Assembly (NCBI GenBank): GCA_049487715.1
Contig: CP150569.1
Span: forward strand, 186,001 to 250,000
Length of the DNA stretch: 64,000 nt
Reading direction: 5' to 3'
Origin: Pycnococcus provasolii
Taxonomy: Eukaryota; Chlorophyta; Pseudoscourfieldiophyceae; Pseudoscourfieldiales
Positions 12,421 through 23,500 of this stretch are shown piece by piece; position 1 is the stretch's first letter, and every line of letters starts with the position of its first letter. The translations under genes and the position numbers were made by a program. The notes under the pieces were generated by a model that was given only the letters and a program-made list of their open reading frames with translations, did no database searches and was not told the origin of the DNA.

Positions 12421-15400
12421 TTATGCATTGCGCGACCTGCGAGTAATGACAAAAACTTTACGGCGGCCCGCCATCGTGGGCCCCTGTTCCAAAAAAAAAA
12501 CTCCTTTCCCAAAATTTGTCTTCAAAGTTATTAACAAACGTTGTGTCAAGATCCACGCAGCACTCCCGCGCGCCAGGCCCGTCACAAGTTCCGCGATACG
12601 CGACGCATCCTCCGATAAACCGCTCTCATGCTGCCTCATTCTGCTCCCGAGCGAGAGGACTGCGCCTCTGAGACGTTCCGAGGAACCCGCATCGTGCCAA
12701 CGTTCCGCTTGGAACATGATGTGCGCAGCGTACGTAGCCGCGAGCATTCGCAAGTCGTAGCATGTGTCGTCCAGACCTTTCACAATCTTGTCGAATATCT
12801 TGAGAAAACAATTCCGTGAGCTTTCTGCCTCACCATCCGTCTCCACATCAGGCTGCGAGTTGCATGTATCGTGCAGCGTTCCCGCACGCGCAGCCGCCTC
12901 ATTTGTCCAAAGACTCTGCGCAGCCACGGTTGCGAGTAGCTCGAGCTGAGGAGCACGCGTCAGGACAGAATTACACTCCACCGGTTCCACGCATGCAGTG
13001 AGCTCGATCATAGCAAAGAAAGCGAGCGAGAAAGGCTCCGATCGAAAGTCGTCGTGCGACATGCTTGCCATGAAGACACGTGTGCGTGCTCGCTCTCGCA
13101 GTGCACACAGAACGGCACGGAACGATTCGAGCGCGGCGCGCAGTGCCGTACCAAAGCGCCGTTCGCCGACGAGACTAGAGTGTGCGAAGCACACGTACAC
13201 GCACGCCGCCAGTGCTTTTGGCGCATCTCCGATCGCCGACGCACCGAAGCGTGAAATGGTGGCGAGAAGGCTTCTCGCCATCTGGTAGAGAATCTCGTCA
13301 AGCACCGATAATCCATGTGTTTTGGTGCCTTGTCCGCTTCCGAGCCAATCTTGGGAAGTTCGAGGTAGCCTCGCGCAACGGTGCGAAGCTCACGCATGGG
13401 ATCCCATTCGAGAGCTTCACTCATGTCGTCGCGACTCGAAGAGATAATATCGTCGATGCCGTCGCTGCCATCGAAGCCATCGCGAAGCCAACCTCCAAAG
13501 ATGCGCAGCGCGGCAATGCCACAGTCCGCAAATGTGGTGCTGCACAGATCCGTGCGAATACCACGCACGCACGCCGCGCACGTCGCGCCCGACCTGCAGC
13601 CGCGGCATCGTCCGACGATCGAATATCGTCGAAGGCGTCCTCGTCCGCAATCTCAGCCACATCTCCTCTGCCTCCTCCGCTGCATGCTTGCATGCCGTGC
13701 GGAATGCGCCTTGCAAGCCACGCGTCAGGTGACTGGCCCAAGATCCAGAAGCCTCCTGGGCGAAGTCGGATGCAAATGCGGAGAGCGATGCAACCGCATG
13801 ACCAGCGTCTGCCATGCCAGCAGCACTGCTGTCCATCCTGGAAAACAAGCTACGTGCACGACACCACATAGCGGATGCGGCAAGAGCAGCCTCGCGAAGC
13901 TCCTCCACGTCTGCAAATGTGACGAGGACGTCGCCTTCGCCTTCGCCTTGGCACCGAAGAGCGGATCTTTGCCCGCGGCGAGCGACGCGACGGGATCAAG
14001 ACTGTCGAGAGCGTCGCCAAGGCGCTTCGCGAACGCTTCGTGTGCCCGCTTTACCTCGTTCAGCTGCTCGTTCATGGCATCGGCATCTACGCCACGCCAT
14101 CGCCGTGCGATGCCATCTGATACGAAGAGAAGGTAAACCTCCATGCATGATGTGTACCGCCACAGGCTCGTGGCGAGCGGCATCGCCCGAGAATCAAGCG
14201 CCTCGTCGAGAAGGTCCACGCACGTGCGCGCAGCTTGTGCGAGCAGACCGCTGCGCTCGTGCGGTGAAAGCGCGCACGCGGAAATGGGTGCATGCCCAAG
14301 CCAGCACGTCGTCTTCGAGGAATTGTTAGTCTCCTTCTTCTCCCCGTATGCGGAAGAATGCCAAAAAGCCGTTTCTCCCACACCTGCAAGAACGTCCCGG
14401 AGCTCGCCCATACTGTCGATCAGCTCCTCCTCACCCCGAACGAGCGCCGCATCCTGTTCCCACGTGGAGGTGAGCATCGTGCCACGGCGCCATTGCATAT
14501 TACCAACTTGCGCGATCCTGCCGACTCCGGCTCGATGTCCTCTTCGGCAAGTGAAGTCCATGGAATGCACCCTCCCACCGCTCCACCTCCTCCGTGGCTT
14601 CTGCCAAGCGTTCGAATCCAGCAAGTCCAACGAGCGCACGGCTCAGCGCACGTTCCACGAGACCACCAATATCACCCGGCGCGCATATGCACCTGCCGAC
14701 ATCGTGCGTCAGTCCACTCCATCGCCTCATGCCGCGTCTTGCCGAGAGATCGGTAATGCGAACAGAGACCGACGAAGTGCAGTCTCGCCGCCACAGAGGT
14801 TGCAGAGATCTCCACTCGATTTTTACGCGACGGTGGCAGTACGTTCTAGACGACACTCGTCGCAATTCGTCTCATCGTGGAGCTATGTTGAATGCCCGGC
14901 AATATGGCTGCCCGCGGCTCCGCTCCCTCGTCCAAAGCCTCCGGCTCATCCACCTCCGCCTCGTCGGCATTCAACTATGACAGTCTCGTGGCATCATGCC
15001 CACGTCGTGGCGTCGATCAGGTTCATGCCACCATGCAAGACAGTCATCCATCGCCTCGCGCACGATGCGCTCCTTGCGCGCGTAGAGTGGCATCGCCTCC
15101 ACCACGGTGCGATGCACACGAAGCCAGTCCATGGTGAACCAGAAGACCACGCCGCCGCTAGGTGCGACGCCCAGCGAAGCATCCACAGCTGCGTTCCCGC
15201 TGAGACGCGTGCCTCGACATCTCGCCAAGCTCGAGCGCCTTGGGCAGCGAATCAGCGAGCGCGGCAAGTAGAGCCTCACGCCCGCCGTCGTCGAGCATCC
15301 GACTGTTCAGCGGATGATTTAGCGTGCAGCACAGTACTGACGTACACCGCGGGGCTTTCCGCGCAGTCGCCGCCAGCGCCGCGGCGGAGTTGGCGAATAT

Positions 15401-16718
15401 GCAGTGGTCGACGGTGCGGAGGGTGAGCATGACGTCGTGGAGCTCATGCGTGCGCGCTTCTGCGACGGTCCGTCGCCGCCTGCGTCAGCAGCGCCTCCGT
15501 TGGGATGTGGCACACCTTACTGCCAAATCGGCGAAGCAGTTCAACCCACCTCTCGGCTGCACGACACCCGTTATCTCGCGCATCTGCGGCCCGCCAATCT
15601 CACGCATGGGCACGCGAAATCTTCTCGCGCGCGCAGCATTCTCAGCAATCGTGCAAGCTCCGACCAACGCAATCTCTAGTAAGCCATCGCCGTGTCGCGG
15701 TCATCATCCCCATCCATCTGCGTTCTCTGCTGCATCCAAGTAGGTCAGATTTCACGAAAATATCCGTGATTTCCTCGCGCGTCAGCTCGTTTGTGCTGTT
15801 CCGTCCACGTGGACAGCAGCTTAGGTGCGAGCCGCGTCAATCTGCCTTGCCCAAGACACGTTGATGTCCGGGCCCATGCGAAGCATGAGCTGGTTGAGCG
15901 CACCGACGAGTGCAGCTCCAGCTGGGCCGTCGAGAGGCACGCCATCACACCGCAGCGCGTCGACGAGAAATTCGACGAGAACGATGCCCAGGCTCGGCGA
16001 GATGTCGAGGGGATATCGGCGTAGCATCGACCCGAGCACTTTTGCGCGCTGCGTGAGCGCGCTGGCGGCACCACCCGCCGTTGTGGTGTGTCCTTGCCCC
16101 GAGCCCGTCGCCTGAAGCACGTTGACGTTTTCTGTGAGCATGTCTACGTAGAAGAAGATGAGCTGTGCGAACGGCTGTTGGTCTTCCTGCGCACCCTCGT
16201 CGACGCACGCCTGACAGTACGCGGGCACGTCGAGCAGGCGCGAGAGCAGCGTTCTGTACTCGGCGCTTACGTTCGAGCTTACGTTTTTGACTGAAGTTTC
16301 GCCATCTTCCCTGACCATCTCGAGGATGTGCTTGAAGAGGTCAAGGATGCACGGCGCGAGCATTCGCCTCCCTCCCGTGCGCCAAGCGTCGTCCGCCTTT
16401 TGCACGACACGGAGCACGGCGTTTGTGAACACCGGCTTGAGTCCCGCCTTGGTTGATTTGGAAGCCTTGTGTTCTTTTTCGACGCATTCGCACGTCGCTC
16501 GTAGCAGTGCAGGCCACGTTGCGAGTTTTCTCTTCTCCTGTTTCGAGGGTGCAACGAATCGCGCGACGAGTGACTTTGCGTCGACGTGTCTTGCGAAGGA
16601 GACACGTTTTCGATCAGTGCTTCTAAGGACGTGATTGCCTGTAGACGTTCACGTGGTTTGATTGAAGTTGACAGAGATTCTAGGAGTGAACGCGCTGACG
16701 CGTCGTGTGCGTGCGCAT
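12421..16718 (-). CDS. ATM-like protein, N-terminal (TAN/HEAT) part only; many frame changes that fit ultrashort introns
   Basis: Coding-quality segments follow one another on the minus strand but in changing frames. Start: ATG at 16718, then a 20-nt GT-AG gap (16680-16699), then SLSTSIKPRERLQAITSLEA. The next block, roughly residues 40-230, contains AVLRVVQKADDAWR, ILDLFKHILEMV and EYRTLLSRLLDVPAYC, which resembles the N-terminal TAN region of plant-type ATM. Later segments (LRTVDHCIFANSAAALAA, FWFTMDWLRVHRTVVEAM, GDIGGLVERALSRALVGL, FADVEELREAALAASAMW, CGIAALRIFGGWLRDGFD, ATYAAHIMFQAERWHD) are helical, HEAT-like. GT-AG gaps that restore the frame: 16574-16605, 14975-15003, 14815-14856 (holds an in-frame stop), 14542-14570, 14454-14503, 13687-13721, 13594-13616, 13350-13393. 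Parts near 15200-15840 and 14650-14720 are not resolved. No PI3K-like kinase domain exists before the stop at 12421. It may be a split gene, a truncated paralogue or a decaying copy. The ATM call is moderate. Confidence 0.5.
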
Positions 16719-17039
16719 GCTGCGACACACCACCACCACCACCACCAGCAGCAGCTGACGTTGTGTAACGCCTTAAGGCATCTTAACGAAACCTTTTTTT
16801 GTGATGAGGGGGGAACGAAGATGGAGAAGTTGCTCCCGGAGACCTCCCAGGCTGTCTCCCGGGAAGAAGTTCGTCTGGGGCGCGGAAACTGACAGGTGCT
16901 GGTTTTGAGTGTGGAATAGAGGATGGGAGGCCTTCCTTAACCATCCCATCGCTCATCACAAGACAGCCGCGGCCCGAACGCCCCCTTCCGCAAGGCCACG
17001 TAGGTCCAAGGTCGTAGGTGTTACACTGCTAGGAACAAC
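16719..17039. other. intergenic between divergent genes (321 bp)
   Basis: Divergent promoter region between the ATM-like gene (minus) and the repeat/coiled-coil gene (plus). It holds a short ACC repeat at 16728-16746 and a small gapped inverted repeat around 16838-16864 (CTCCCGGAGA...TCTCCCGGGAAG). No gene seen. Confidence 0.5.
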
Positions 17040-20000
17040 ATGAACGACGAGGAGGATGATGTTGCAGAGATGGAGTACGAGGAGGATGGGGAGAACATGG
17101 CAGCCAAAGGCAACGCGGCCTTCGAGGATGTCGAGGAGGATGGGGACAACACGGCAGCCAAAGGGAACGCGGCCTTCGAGGATGTCGAGGAGGATGGGGA
17201 CAACACGGCAGCCAAAGGGAACGCGGCCTTCGAGGATGTTGAGGAGGATGGGGACAACACGGCAGCCAAAGGCAACGCGGCCATCGAGGATGTCGAGGAG
17301 GATGGGGACAACACGGCAGCCAAAGGGAACGCGGCCATCGAGGATGTCGAGGAGGATGGGGACAACACGGCAGCCAAAGCCGAGGCGGCTATATCAACTC
17401 TTCTGGCGTACGTCTCGTCGCACGCTAAGGAGGCAGAAGACGGCGAAACCTTGCGTGACATGAAGAGAGCAAAAGAAGGAAGAGGAGAATGGAAGCCTGT
17501 GGCTCGCACGCCGAGCGAGAATTGCTCGAACTGCGTCTTCGAGCAAGAAGATAAGCTGCTCGGGTGCCACTATACCGTGAAGCAAAGTGACCTGGCGCAT
17601 AAGCATACGAACACCTTCAAGTTCTTCTCAACTGTGAGAACGCCCAAGCTCATCCACGACATCCTCTTGCTTAGGCGCTCATCATCCCACAGGATTGCCA
17701 AGGATATCGGTCATGGTGTGTGGTGTGTGACGGCGTATCTTGGAACTTCGTACAAGACGTTCTATGCGTACGCGGAGGAAGATGCTACGCACGTGCGCAA
17801 CATCCTCAGTCAATACAAGCCCGAGGACTTGAGCGCGGCGCTCGACGAAGCCTCTTTTCGCACGCAGCGCGAGCGGCGTGCCACCGCATCGAGTTACCCA
17901 TTCACATGTGTGTGGAGTCGCAGCGAAACGAAGAAGTCGATCAGGTCGAAGGTCGAACTTGACTGCCACAAACAACCTTCAACGAGTTCAAAGGCACAGA
18001 TTTTGGCAACTCACCGCATCCCGTCGCTTCGCGTGTGCAAGGTGCATGAACCTGAGAATGTGCCGGTGTTGCTCGCAACTGCCGCTCTCGAACGCGAAAT
18101 TTTGCTATGTTCAGCATTCTCGTCCTCGCGTGCGCGCGAACTTGGGTTCAACTGCCGTGGCTTGTCGTTCGGCCCTCTACCGGCAGAGCTCCACGACAAG
18201 CTTCACTTGAGCAAGTTCGAGAGCTATTTGGAAAAAGCAAAGGCCACCTCGACGGTGACCTTCTCTGAGAATGACGTCGTTGCAAAGGGGCACTGCGAGA
18301 AGAATGGCGAGAAAGTTAAGGGACACGACACCGACGTCGTATTACGCCGACTGCAAATCGCACGCGAGGTGTACGCGCGCGAGAATGCTGACGGCCACGA
18401 CGATGAGGGTATGCATGTTCACGAGCGCGTGCTCATAATGGCTGCGGCCGCGATCCTTTGGGATGAAGCAATGTCGCACTTGAAGATGCTCAAGGGCATC
18501 AAAAGCTTCTTGCTGGAGGAGCCGTCGTCGTCGTCAAAGAAGAAGCTGGATGAGGTGGCGGCGAAGGAGTTGGCCAAGGAGAAGGAGTCCGATCGCACGC
18601 GCGATCACGCAGCCGAGAAGGCCAAGGAGGCGGTCGAGGTAGAGCTCGAGAATGTGCGCCTTGCAAGTGCTATCAAAGATGCTGAGCTCCTCGCGACTTC
18701 GACGGCCGCCGCGGCTGCGGAGGCGGCCGAGAGTGTTATGCGTTCGCAGCTTCGGATTGCCGAGAAGGCCAAGGAGGCGGCCGAGGTAGAGCTCGAGAAT
18801 GTGCGCCGCGCAAGTGCTATCAAAGATGCTGAGCTCCTCGCGACTTCGACGGCCGCCGCGGCTGCGGAGGCGGGCGAGAGTGTTCTTCAATCCGAGCGCG
18901 TCGCGGCAAGGGCGACCGAGGCGCGGCTTCGCTCTGAGAGGGACGCGGCGAGGGCGGCCGTGGCGCGTCTCGCTCAGAACGAATCCCGCCTTCGCTCTGA
19001 GCGAAACGTCGCTCGTGTGGCGGCGGCGGCGGCGGCGGAGAATGTTCCATCCCAGGCGGAGACGATTGACGACGTCCTCAAGCACCTCGACACCTCTGTG
19101 CACGAAGAGGCGCGAAAGGCATGGGAAGGAGCTGCAGCAAATCCGATGCGCACGGTCGTGCTGAGCTTCGCTCCCCCTTCCCACGAGATGCTCGAAGAAT
19201 GGAAGGCTCGTGGTTTGCTCACAGCGGACCAAAAAACTAAGTGTCAGCAACTCCCAGCGGCGTACGCCAAGGGATTCGTCGATGGCCGCGACGACTCCGA
19301 CGAGCCCATCATAGGCGGTCAAGATGCAACCGCCGTCTCCGTCGACATTAGAGGCGCACTCAAGCTCCTCGCTGAAATGGATAAGCTAACGTCAACGGAG
19401 ATTGTCCAGCGTGCCAAGGAGGTCATCACGCACAGCGAGAGGAGTGTCAAGGCCACCCTCAAGACGGACAGCCGAGAACGCGCGGCCGCGTACATCTGGC
19501 TCATCACGATCATAATGAACAACTCAATCTGTTTCGTCGTCATCTTGCACGCGGCTGTGATGCGGTGCATCAATGCAATGCACCCGATCAGCACGCAGCT
19601 TGGAATTGGCACAACTGGCCACCTCGTCATCTCGCGCAACCTTAACGTGTCGATGCAGAACAAACTTCTTCCGAGCAGCGAGGAGAGTTGGAACATGGAG
19701 TGGAATCGCTCGTCACTTCTGACTCGGTGCCGATGCCGCCTTAAGGAGCTTAAGGTGGATCGCACTGGACTGCAGCTCAGGTCAGCGGTGGCCGGGGTTG
19801 TCGAGGAGGGACGGCGGCTATCGTCGAACGACGGTGGTGTCGACAGCCTGCGCAAAGAGCTCTTGAAGATGAGCTTCAATGAGAACGCTGGGTGGATGCT
19901 CCGCCGCGCCATCGACGAGAAAGACGACGACGACGTCCTCCTGGCCTTGCGCGACTTCATCGATGCGTACGGTGGCGATGGAAGTTCGCGCCGTTTGGCC

Positions 20001-20261
20001 GATCTCGCTTCATTTGTCCATGAGGAGGAGGAGGAGGAGGAGCATCCCATCGAGGCCATGCAGACGGATCGGCGAGCTTGGGACTTTGACGTCGACTCCG
20101 ACAGGCGATTCATCGAGCCACTCGTCTTGGCACTTTCTGCAGATTCTGAGAATGGTGAGTACGATGAACAACTCGAACAACTCAAGGCGATGAGTCAGAA
20201 AGCGAAATTGCAACTCGCAGCCTCGAAGGTGCTCGGAAAGCGCAACTCGCCGGCTGCGTGA
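17040..20261 (+). CDS. uncharacterised repeat and coiled-coil protein (1073 aa)
   Basis: Single long exon from ATG 17040. Residues 24-113 are five tandem copies of an 18-residue unit GNAAFEDVEEDGDNTAAK (the last two with Ile for Phe). Residues about 150-300 look folded: CSNCVFEQEDKLLGCHY with three Cys, then HDILLLRRSSSHRIAKDIGH and GVWCVTAYLGTSYKTFYAYA. Residues about 500-673 are coiled coil, including two nearly identical 49-residue copies starting AEKAKEA.EVELENVR, then Arg/Ala heptads. A hydrophobic segment AAYIWLITIIMNNSICFVVI near 819-840 may be a membrane helix. The C-terminal 200 residues are mixed and acidic. No family is recognised. The internal repeats suggest recent expansion by unequal exchange. 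Confidence 0.75.
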   Translation: MNDEEDDVAEMEYEEDGENMAAKGNAAFEDVEEDGDNTAAKGNAAFEDVEEDGDNTAAKGNAAFEDVEEDGDNTAAKGNAAIEDVEEDGDNTAAKGNAAIEDVEEDGDNTAAKAEAAISTLLAYVSSHAKEAEDGETLRDMKRAKEGRGEWKPVARTPSENCSNCVFEQEDKLLGCHYTVKQSDLAHKHTNTFKFFSTVRTPKLIHDILLLRRSSSHRIAKDIGHGVWCVTAYLGTSYKTFYAYAEEDATHVRNILSQYKPEDLSAALDEASFRTQRERRATASSYPFTCVWSRSETKKSIRSKVELDCHKQPSTSSKAQILATHRIPSLRVCKVHEPENVPVLLATAALEREILLCSAFSSSRARELGFNCRGLSFGPLPAELHDKLHLSKFESYLEKAKATSTVTFSENDVVAKGHCEKNGEKVKGHDTDVVLRRLQIAREVYARENADGHDDEGMHVHERVLIMAAAAILWDEAMSHLKMLKGIKSFLLEEPSSSSKKKLDEVAAKELAKEKESDRTRDHAAEKAKEAVEVELENVRLASAIKDAELLATSTAAAAAEAAESVMRSQLRIAEKAKEAAEVELENVRRASAIKDAELLATSTAAAAAEAGESVLQSERVAARATEARLRSERDAARAAVARLAQNESRLRSERNVARVAAAAAAENVPSQAETIDDVLKHLDTSVHEEARKAWEGAAANPMRTVVLSFAPPSHEMLEEWKARGLLTADQKTKCQQLPAAYAKGFVDGRDDSDEPIIGGQDATAVSVDIRGALKLLAEMDKLTSTEIVQRAKEVITHSERSVKATLKTDSRERAAAYIWLITIIMNNSICFVVILHAAVMRCINAMHPISTQLGIGTTGHLVISRNLNVSMQNKLLPSSEESWNMEWNRSSLLTRCRCRLKELKVDRTGLQLRSAVAGVVEEGRRLSSNDGGVDSLRKELLKMSFNENAGWMLRRAIDEKDDDDVLLALRDFIDAYGGDGSSRRLADLASFVHEEEEEEEHPIEAMQTDRRAWDFDVDSDRRFIEPLVLALSADSENGEYDEQLEQLKAMSQKAKLQLAASKVLGKRNSPAA
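17109..17378 (+). repeat. 54-bp tandem repeat, 5 copies, inside the coding region
   Basis: Five in-frame copies of a 54-bp unit that encodes 18 residues. Copies differ at a few bases only; one first-to-second-class change turns Phe into Ile in the last two copies. Confidence 0.9.
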
Positions 20262-20571
20262 TTTTGTGTGAGATGGGAATTGGGATGTGGAAGATTGTTT
20301 TTATGGTGTTTCCTTTTTTTGTTAAATGCAAAATGCAACCTCAGGAATAATATATACCGATGAAATCAAACAAACAAACACAGTAACTCACCAAAAAAGC
20401 ACTCCCTTCCCATCAAAGAGTCACACACAACCGTCACACACAAAGCCTCACAGGTGCCGTGTTCTTTTCTTGTGCCAGGTGCCACAAAAAACACAAACAC
20501 AAACACACAATCTTCTTCTTCTCTTCTTCTCTTCAGAGACTTAAGGCAATCAGCCTTCAAGCAGTCACACA
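20262..20571. other. convergent 3' intergenic region (310 bp)
   Basis: It lies between the stops of the plus-strand coiled-coil gene and the minus-strand ACP/GNAT-like gene. It is AT-richer, with A/C-rich and T-rich runs, and no gene is seen. It probably holds both 3' UTRs. Confidence 0.5.
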
Positions 20572-23500
20572 TCACTTTGTGTACTTGATCAGCACCCCAA
20601 AACCGTCGTTCACCTCATCCGCAGCTCGCCAGTCCGGAACCTCGCGCACAACCTCCGCACCGCCATCGGTATGAAAGTTAATGCCGGTGTCACGAATCTT
20701 CCCAGATGCCACCTGACGCACGTAATCAGCGTAACTCACACCCTCTGCAGCCGCCTTCCGATAGTAGTCGCGGCCGCGCGTTACCGCGTAAACACCCTCG
20801 CAGTCAGGCGACATCCCAAGCAACATCTTCGCCACATACCGCAGGTAAGATCCCACGCCTGATGTCTTCTCGTCGCGCACGACTCGTCCGCCCGACTTTG
20901 CGCTGAATATGTCAAGCAGCTGCACGTATCGACCACCCGCGACGTGGAATGTTTCCTTCGTCGCCCATTTCGCTTGGTTCGGGAAGTCGCGCAGGTACAT
21001 GGAAGGCGTGTTGATGCGCTGGGTGAAAAGCATGGCAAGCAGCTCGCCAGTCTGCGTATCCACGAGTCCATACTGCCCGGACGGATGGTTCGAGTAGCGT
21101 AGGCGTACAGTCTCCTCCGGCGTGCACATCTCATCTTTGCCCCAGTGGATGTACTCCCAGAAGCGTGCCACGGACAGCACGGGTGCACGCGTCATGAAAG
21201 CGGAATCTGTGACGTCGTGAGGAAAGTCCGGGAGAAAGCGTCGCGCTGCGAGGTGCTGCTGCGGCGTCACCTCCACAAGAACGGTATCGTCGGGACGCAG
21301 GATGCGCAGCGCAATCCCGTTGTGCGTGACGAGCCGCGTCATGGACACGTGCGCGGTCGGGCGTGGACTGAACAGCGACGTCGGAAGGGGGTACACGTCC
21401 GCGTGCAGGCCGCGGGGAAACAAGCCAGCCATCATCGCACAGGAATAAAATGTGTGCGCATCCATCAGCAGGGAGCCGTGCAGTGCTTCGTCGTAAACGC
21501 TCGGCGCGTAGACGCGACGAGGCTTGTCGTTGTCGTCGTCGTTGTCGTCGTGTGCCACGATTCCGAGCTGATGTGCTATAGCCACGAACACGGGCAAGGC
21601 GCGGACTTCATCAGCCGTGTCGCGAGCGGCACGACGCATCATCGCGACGAGTCCACGGCCCATCTCAAGGGGGTCGAAGGTTGCGCCATCGTCGTCTAGT
21701 GCAAACATGCCCGGCTTCGAGCAAGCCCTCGTCAGCCACGGCAGCGCTAAGCTGCCGCAGTCCTCCTCCATTGCAAAGGTGCGCAGGTCCGACGCGCGCA
21801 GCTGCAGAAGATTCATCGGAGCAGTATCGTCCTCGTCCTGCACGATCGCCGATCTCATGTGATATCGCCGATCTTGAATCTCATCTACGCCACCGCAGTG
21901 GTGATGCCCGAATGCCTTCAAGAAACAGCTGTACTTCATGTGGTACGCGAGCTTGTGCAGTGGGGTATTGCGTGAAGTTGCGTTCAGCAGCTTTGATCCC
22001 GGTGGCACAAGGAAGCAGCGTCGCAGGATTTGTGGCAAATTTGCCACAGCAGAGCACGCGTGGAAGGCGCGACACCAGCTCACCTTGCCCTCCACGGTGA
22101 AGATTGTGGGAGACGCGTCCGATCCAAACTTCACGCGAGGAGCAAGAACGCCAGTCTCCTCGAGGAGAGCACGCGCGGTGCTGCTGGCACTCGAGACGCT
22201 CGCATCAGCGTCCTCAAGGAACCTGCGCATCGTCTGCACGGCGAGCGCGTCAGGCGCCGCCATCGGGAGCATCGTGGCGAATGTCGTGTCGTTGATGTGA
22301 GTCTCAGAAGCGCAGCATTTGCACGCAGCCTTGAGCGTCACGAGCAGCGGCACTACGACACCTCCAAGCATGAGCTCGCGCAAGATCGGGTTGCGAATCT
22401 GCCGCATGTGTTTGACCATGTCGAAATCCTCAAGCTGATTGCCAGCAATCGGCCTGCAGACGCGCTTGTCCTTGACGACGCTATTGTCGAGACAGCGGAA
22501 CACCGTTCCCATGTCGCTTGCCAGCTTCGACGCCCAGTCAAGGCGTGCATCGTCAATGCTCGAGAGCAGCAGTGCGTATGCAAGAAGCATCTCCGCGTAC
22601 TTGGCGCGAAAGAATGTCGCCTCTACGGTGTGCGCGCCGAGCGCGGCACCCTTGCCGAACATGTCGTCGTACGGAAAGCTTTCGGTGAGACGGTACTGCG
22701 CCTCGCCACCAGGACCCGATCGCGTGTCCATCCACCCAAGGCTCATCATGATGTGCATCCCCGCGTGCAGGACGCCATGCGGAATGCAGAAGCCGGATCG
22801 TGTTGACTGCACCATCTGAAGCGTGCTCCACTCGTTGCGGCAGATGTAGTCAAAGACGCCGCAGTCGACGAAGGCAAGCACGACTGGCGCGATGGTCACA
22901 CCACGACGTTGCACAGCTTCGCGCATGGCTGCTCCTTCGAGCCTCTCCGAGCTGTGATGATCGTCGGAGCCAGCGGGAGCGAGTGTGCGACGAGTGTCTG
23001 TGATGCCCATCAGTCGTTCGAGGTGTTTTTCGAGCTGGTTCAGTGTGGCACACTTACGTATGACCACGTCGTCAAGCACGTCGGTGTGCACCGGAAGGCA
23101 CAGGCTGGACTCCTGCAGACTTCGCCCAAGGCTCAGCGCCCAGCGTGCGAACGGGAGTTGCGTTTCGCCGCCGCAGAGCTCCGTGAACGGCACGTCCGGC
23201 TGCTTCAGGGCTACAGGCAGCTCCTTCGAAAAGAAGTCGTGCAGGACCTTGAAGATGACGCTTTTCGACGATGAGTCTGCAAGCTCTGCGTGGTGTTGTT
23301 GGTGGTCGGGAAGCTGCTGCGTCTCTGCGAGCACGTGAGTGGAGGTGGATACTTCCGCCTCATCGTCACTCTCTTCGCCGACACCTCGTGGCACGTCATC
23401 CTCCTCGTTGGCTTCCTCCTCGTCTTGCAGTTCCTCGACGAGGTATTCGAGAAGTTCGTTGTAAGTTGGGTACTCCGTGAACGTCATGGCGCTCACGTCC

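Noticed and set aside
15480-15520. 41-nt GTAAGG...GCAG intron in the ATM-like gene
   Set aside because: The stretch itself reads as good protein (SKVCHIPTEALLTQAATDRR) in continuity with WVELLRRFG, so it is more likely coding; the true frame switch is nearby but unresolved.
17109-17378. CRISPR-like array
   Set aside because: The repeats are contiguous, in frame and coding, with no spacers; the genome is eukaryotic.
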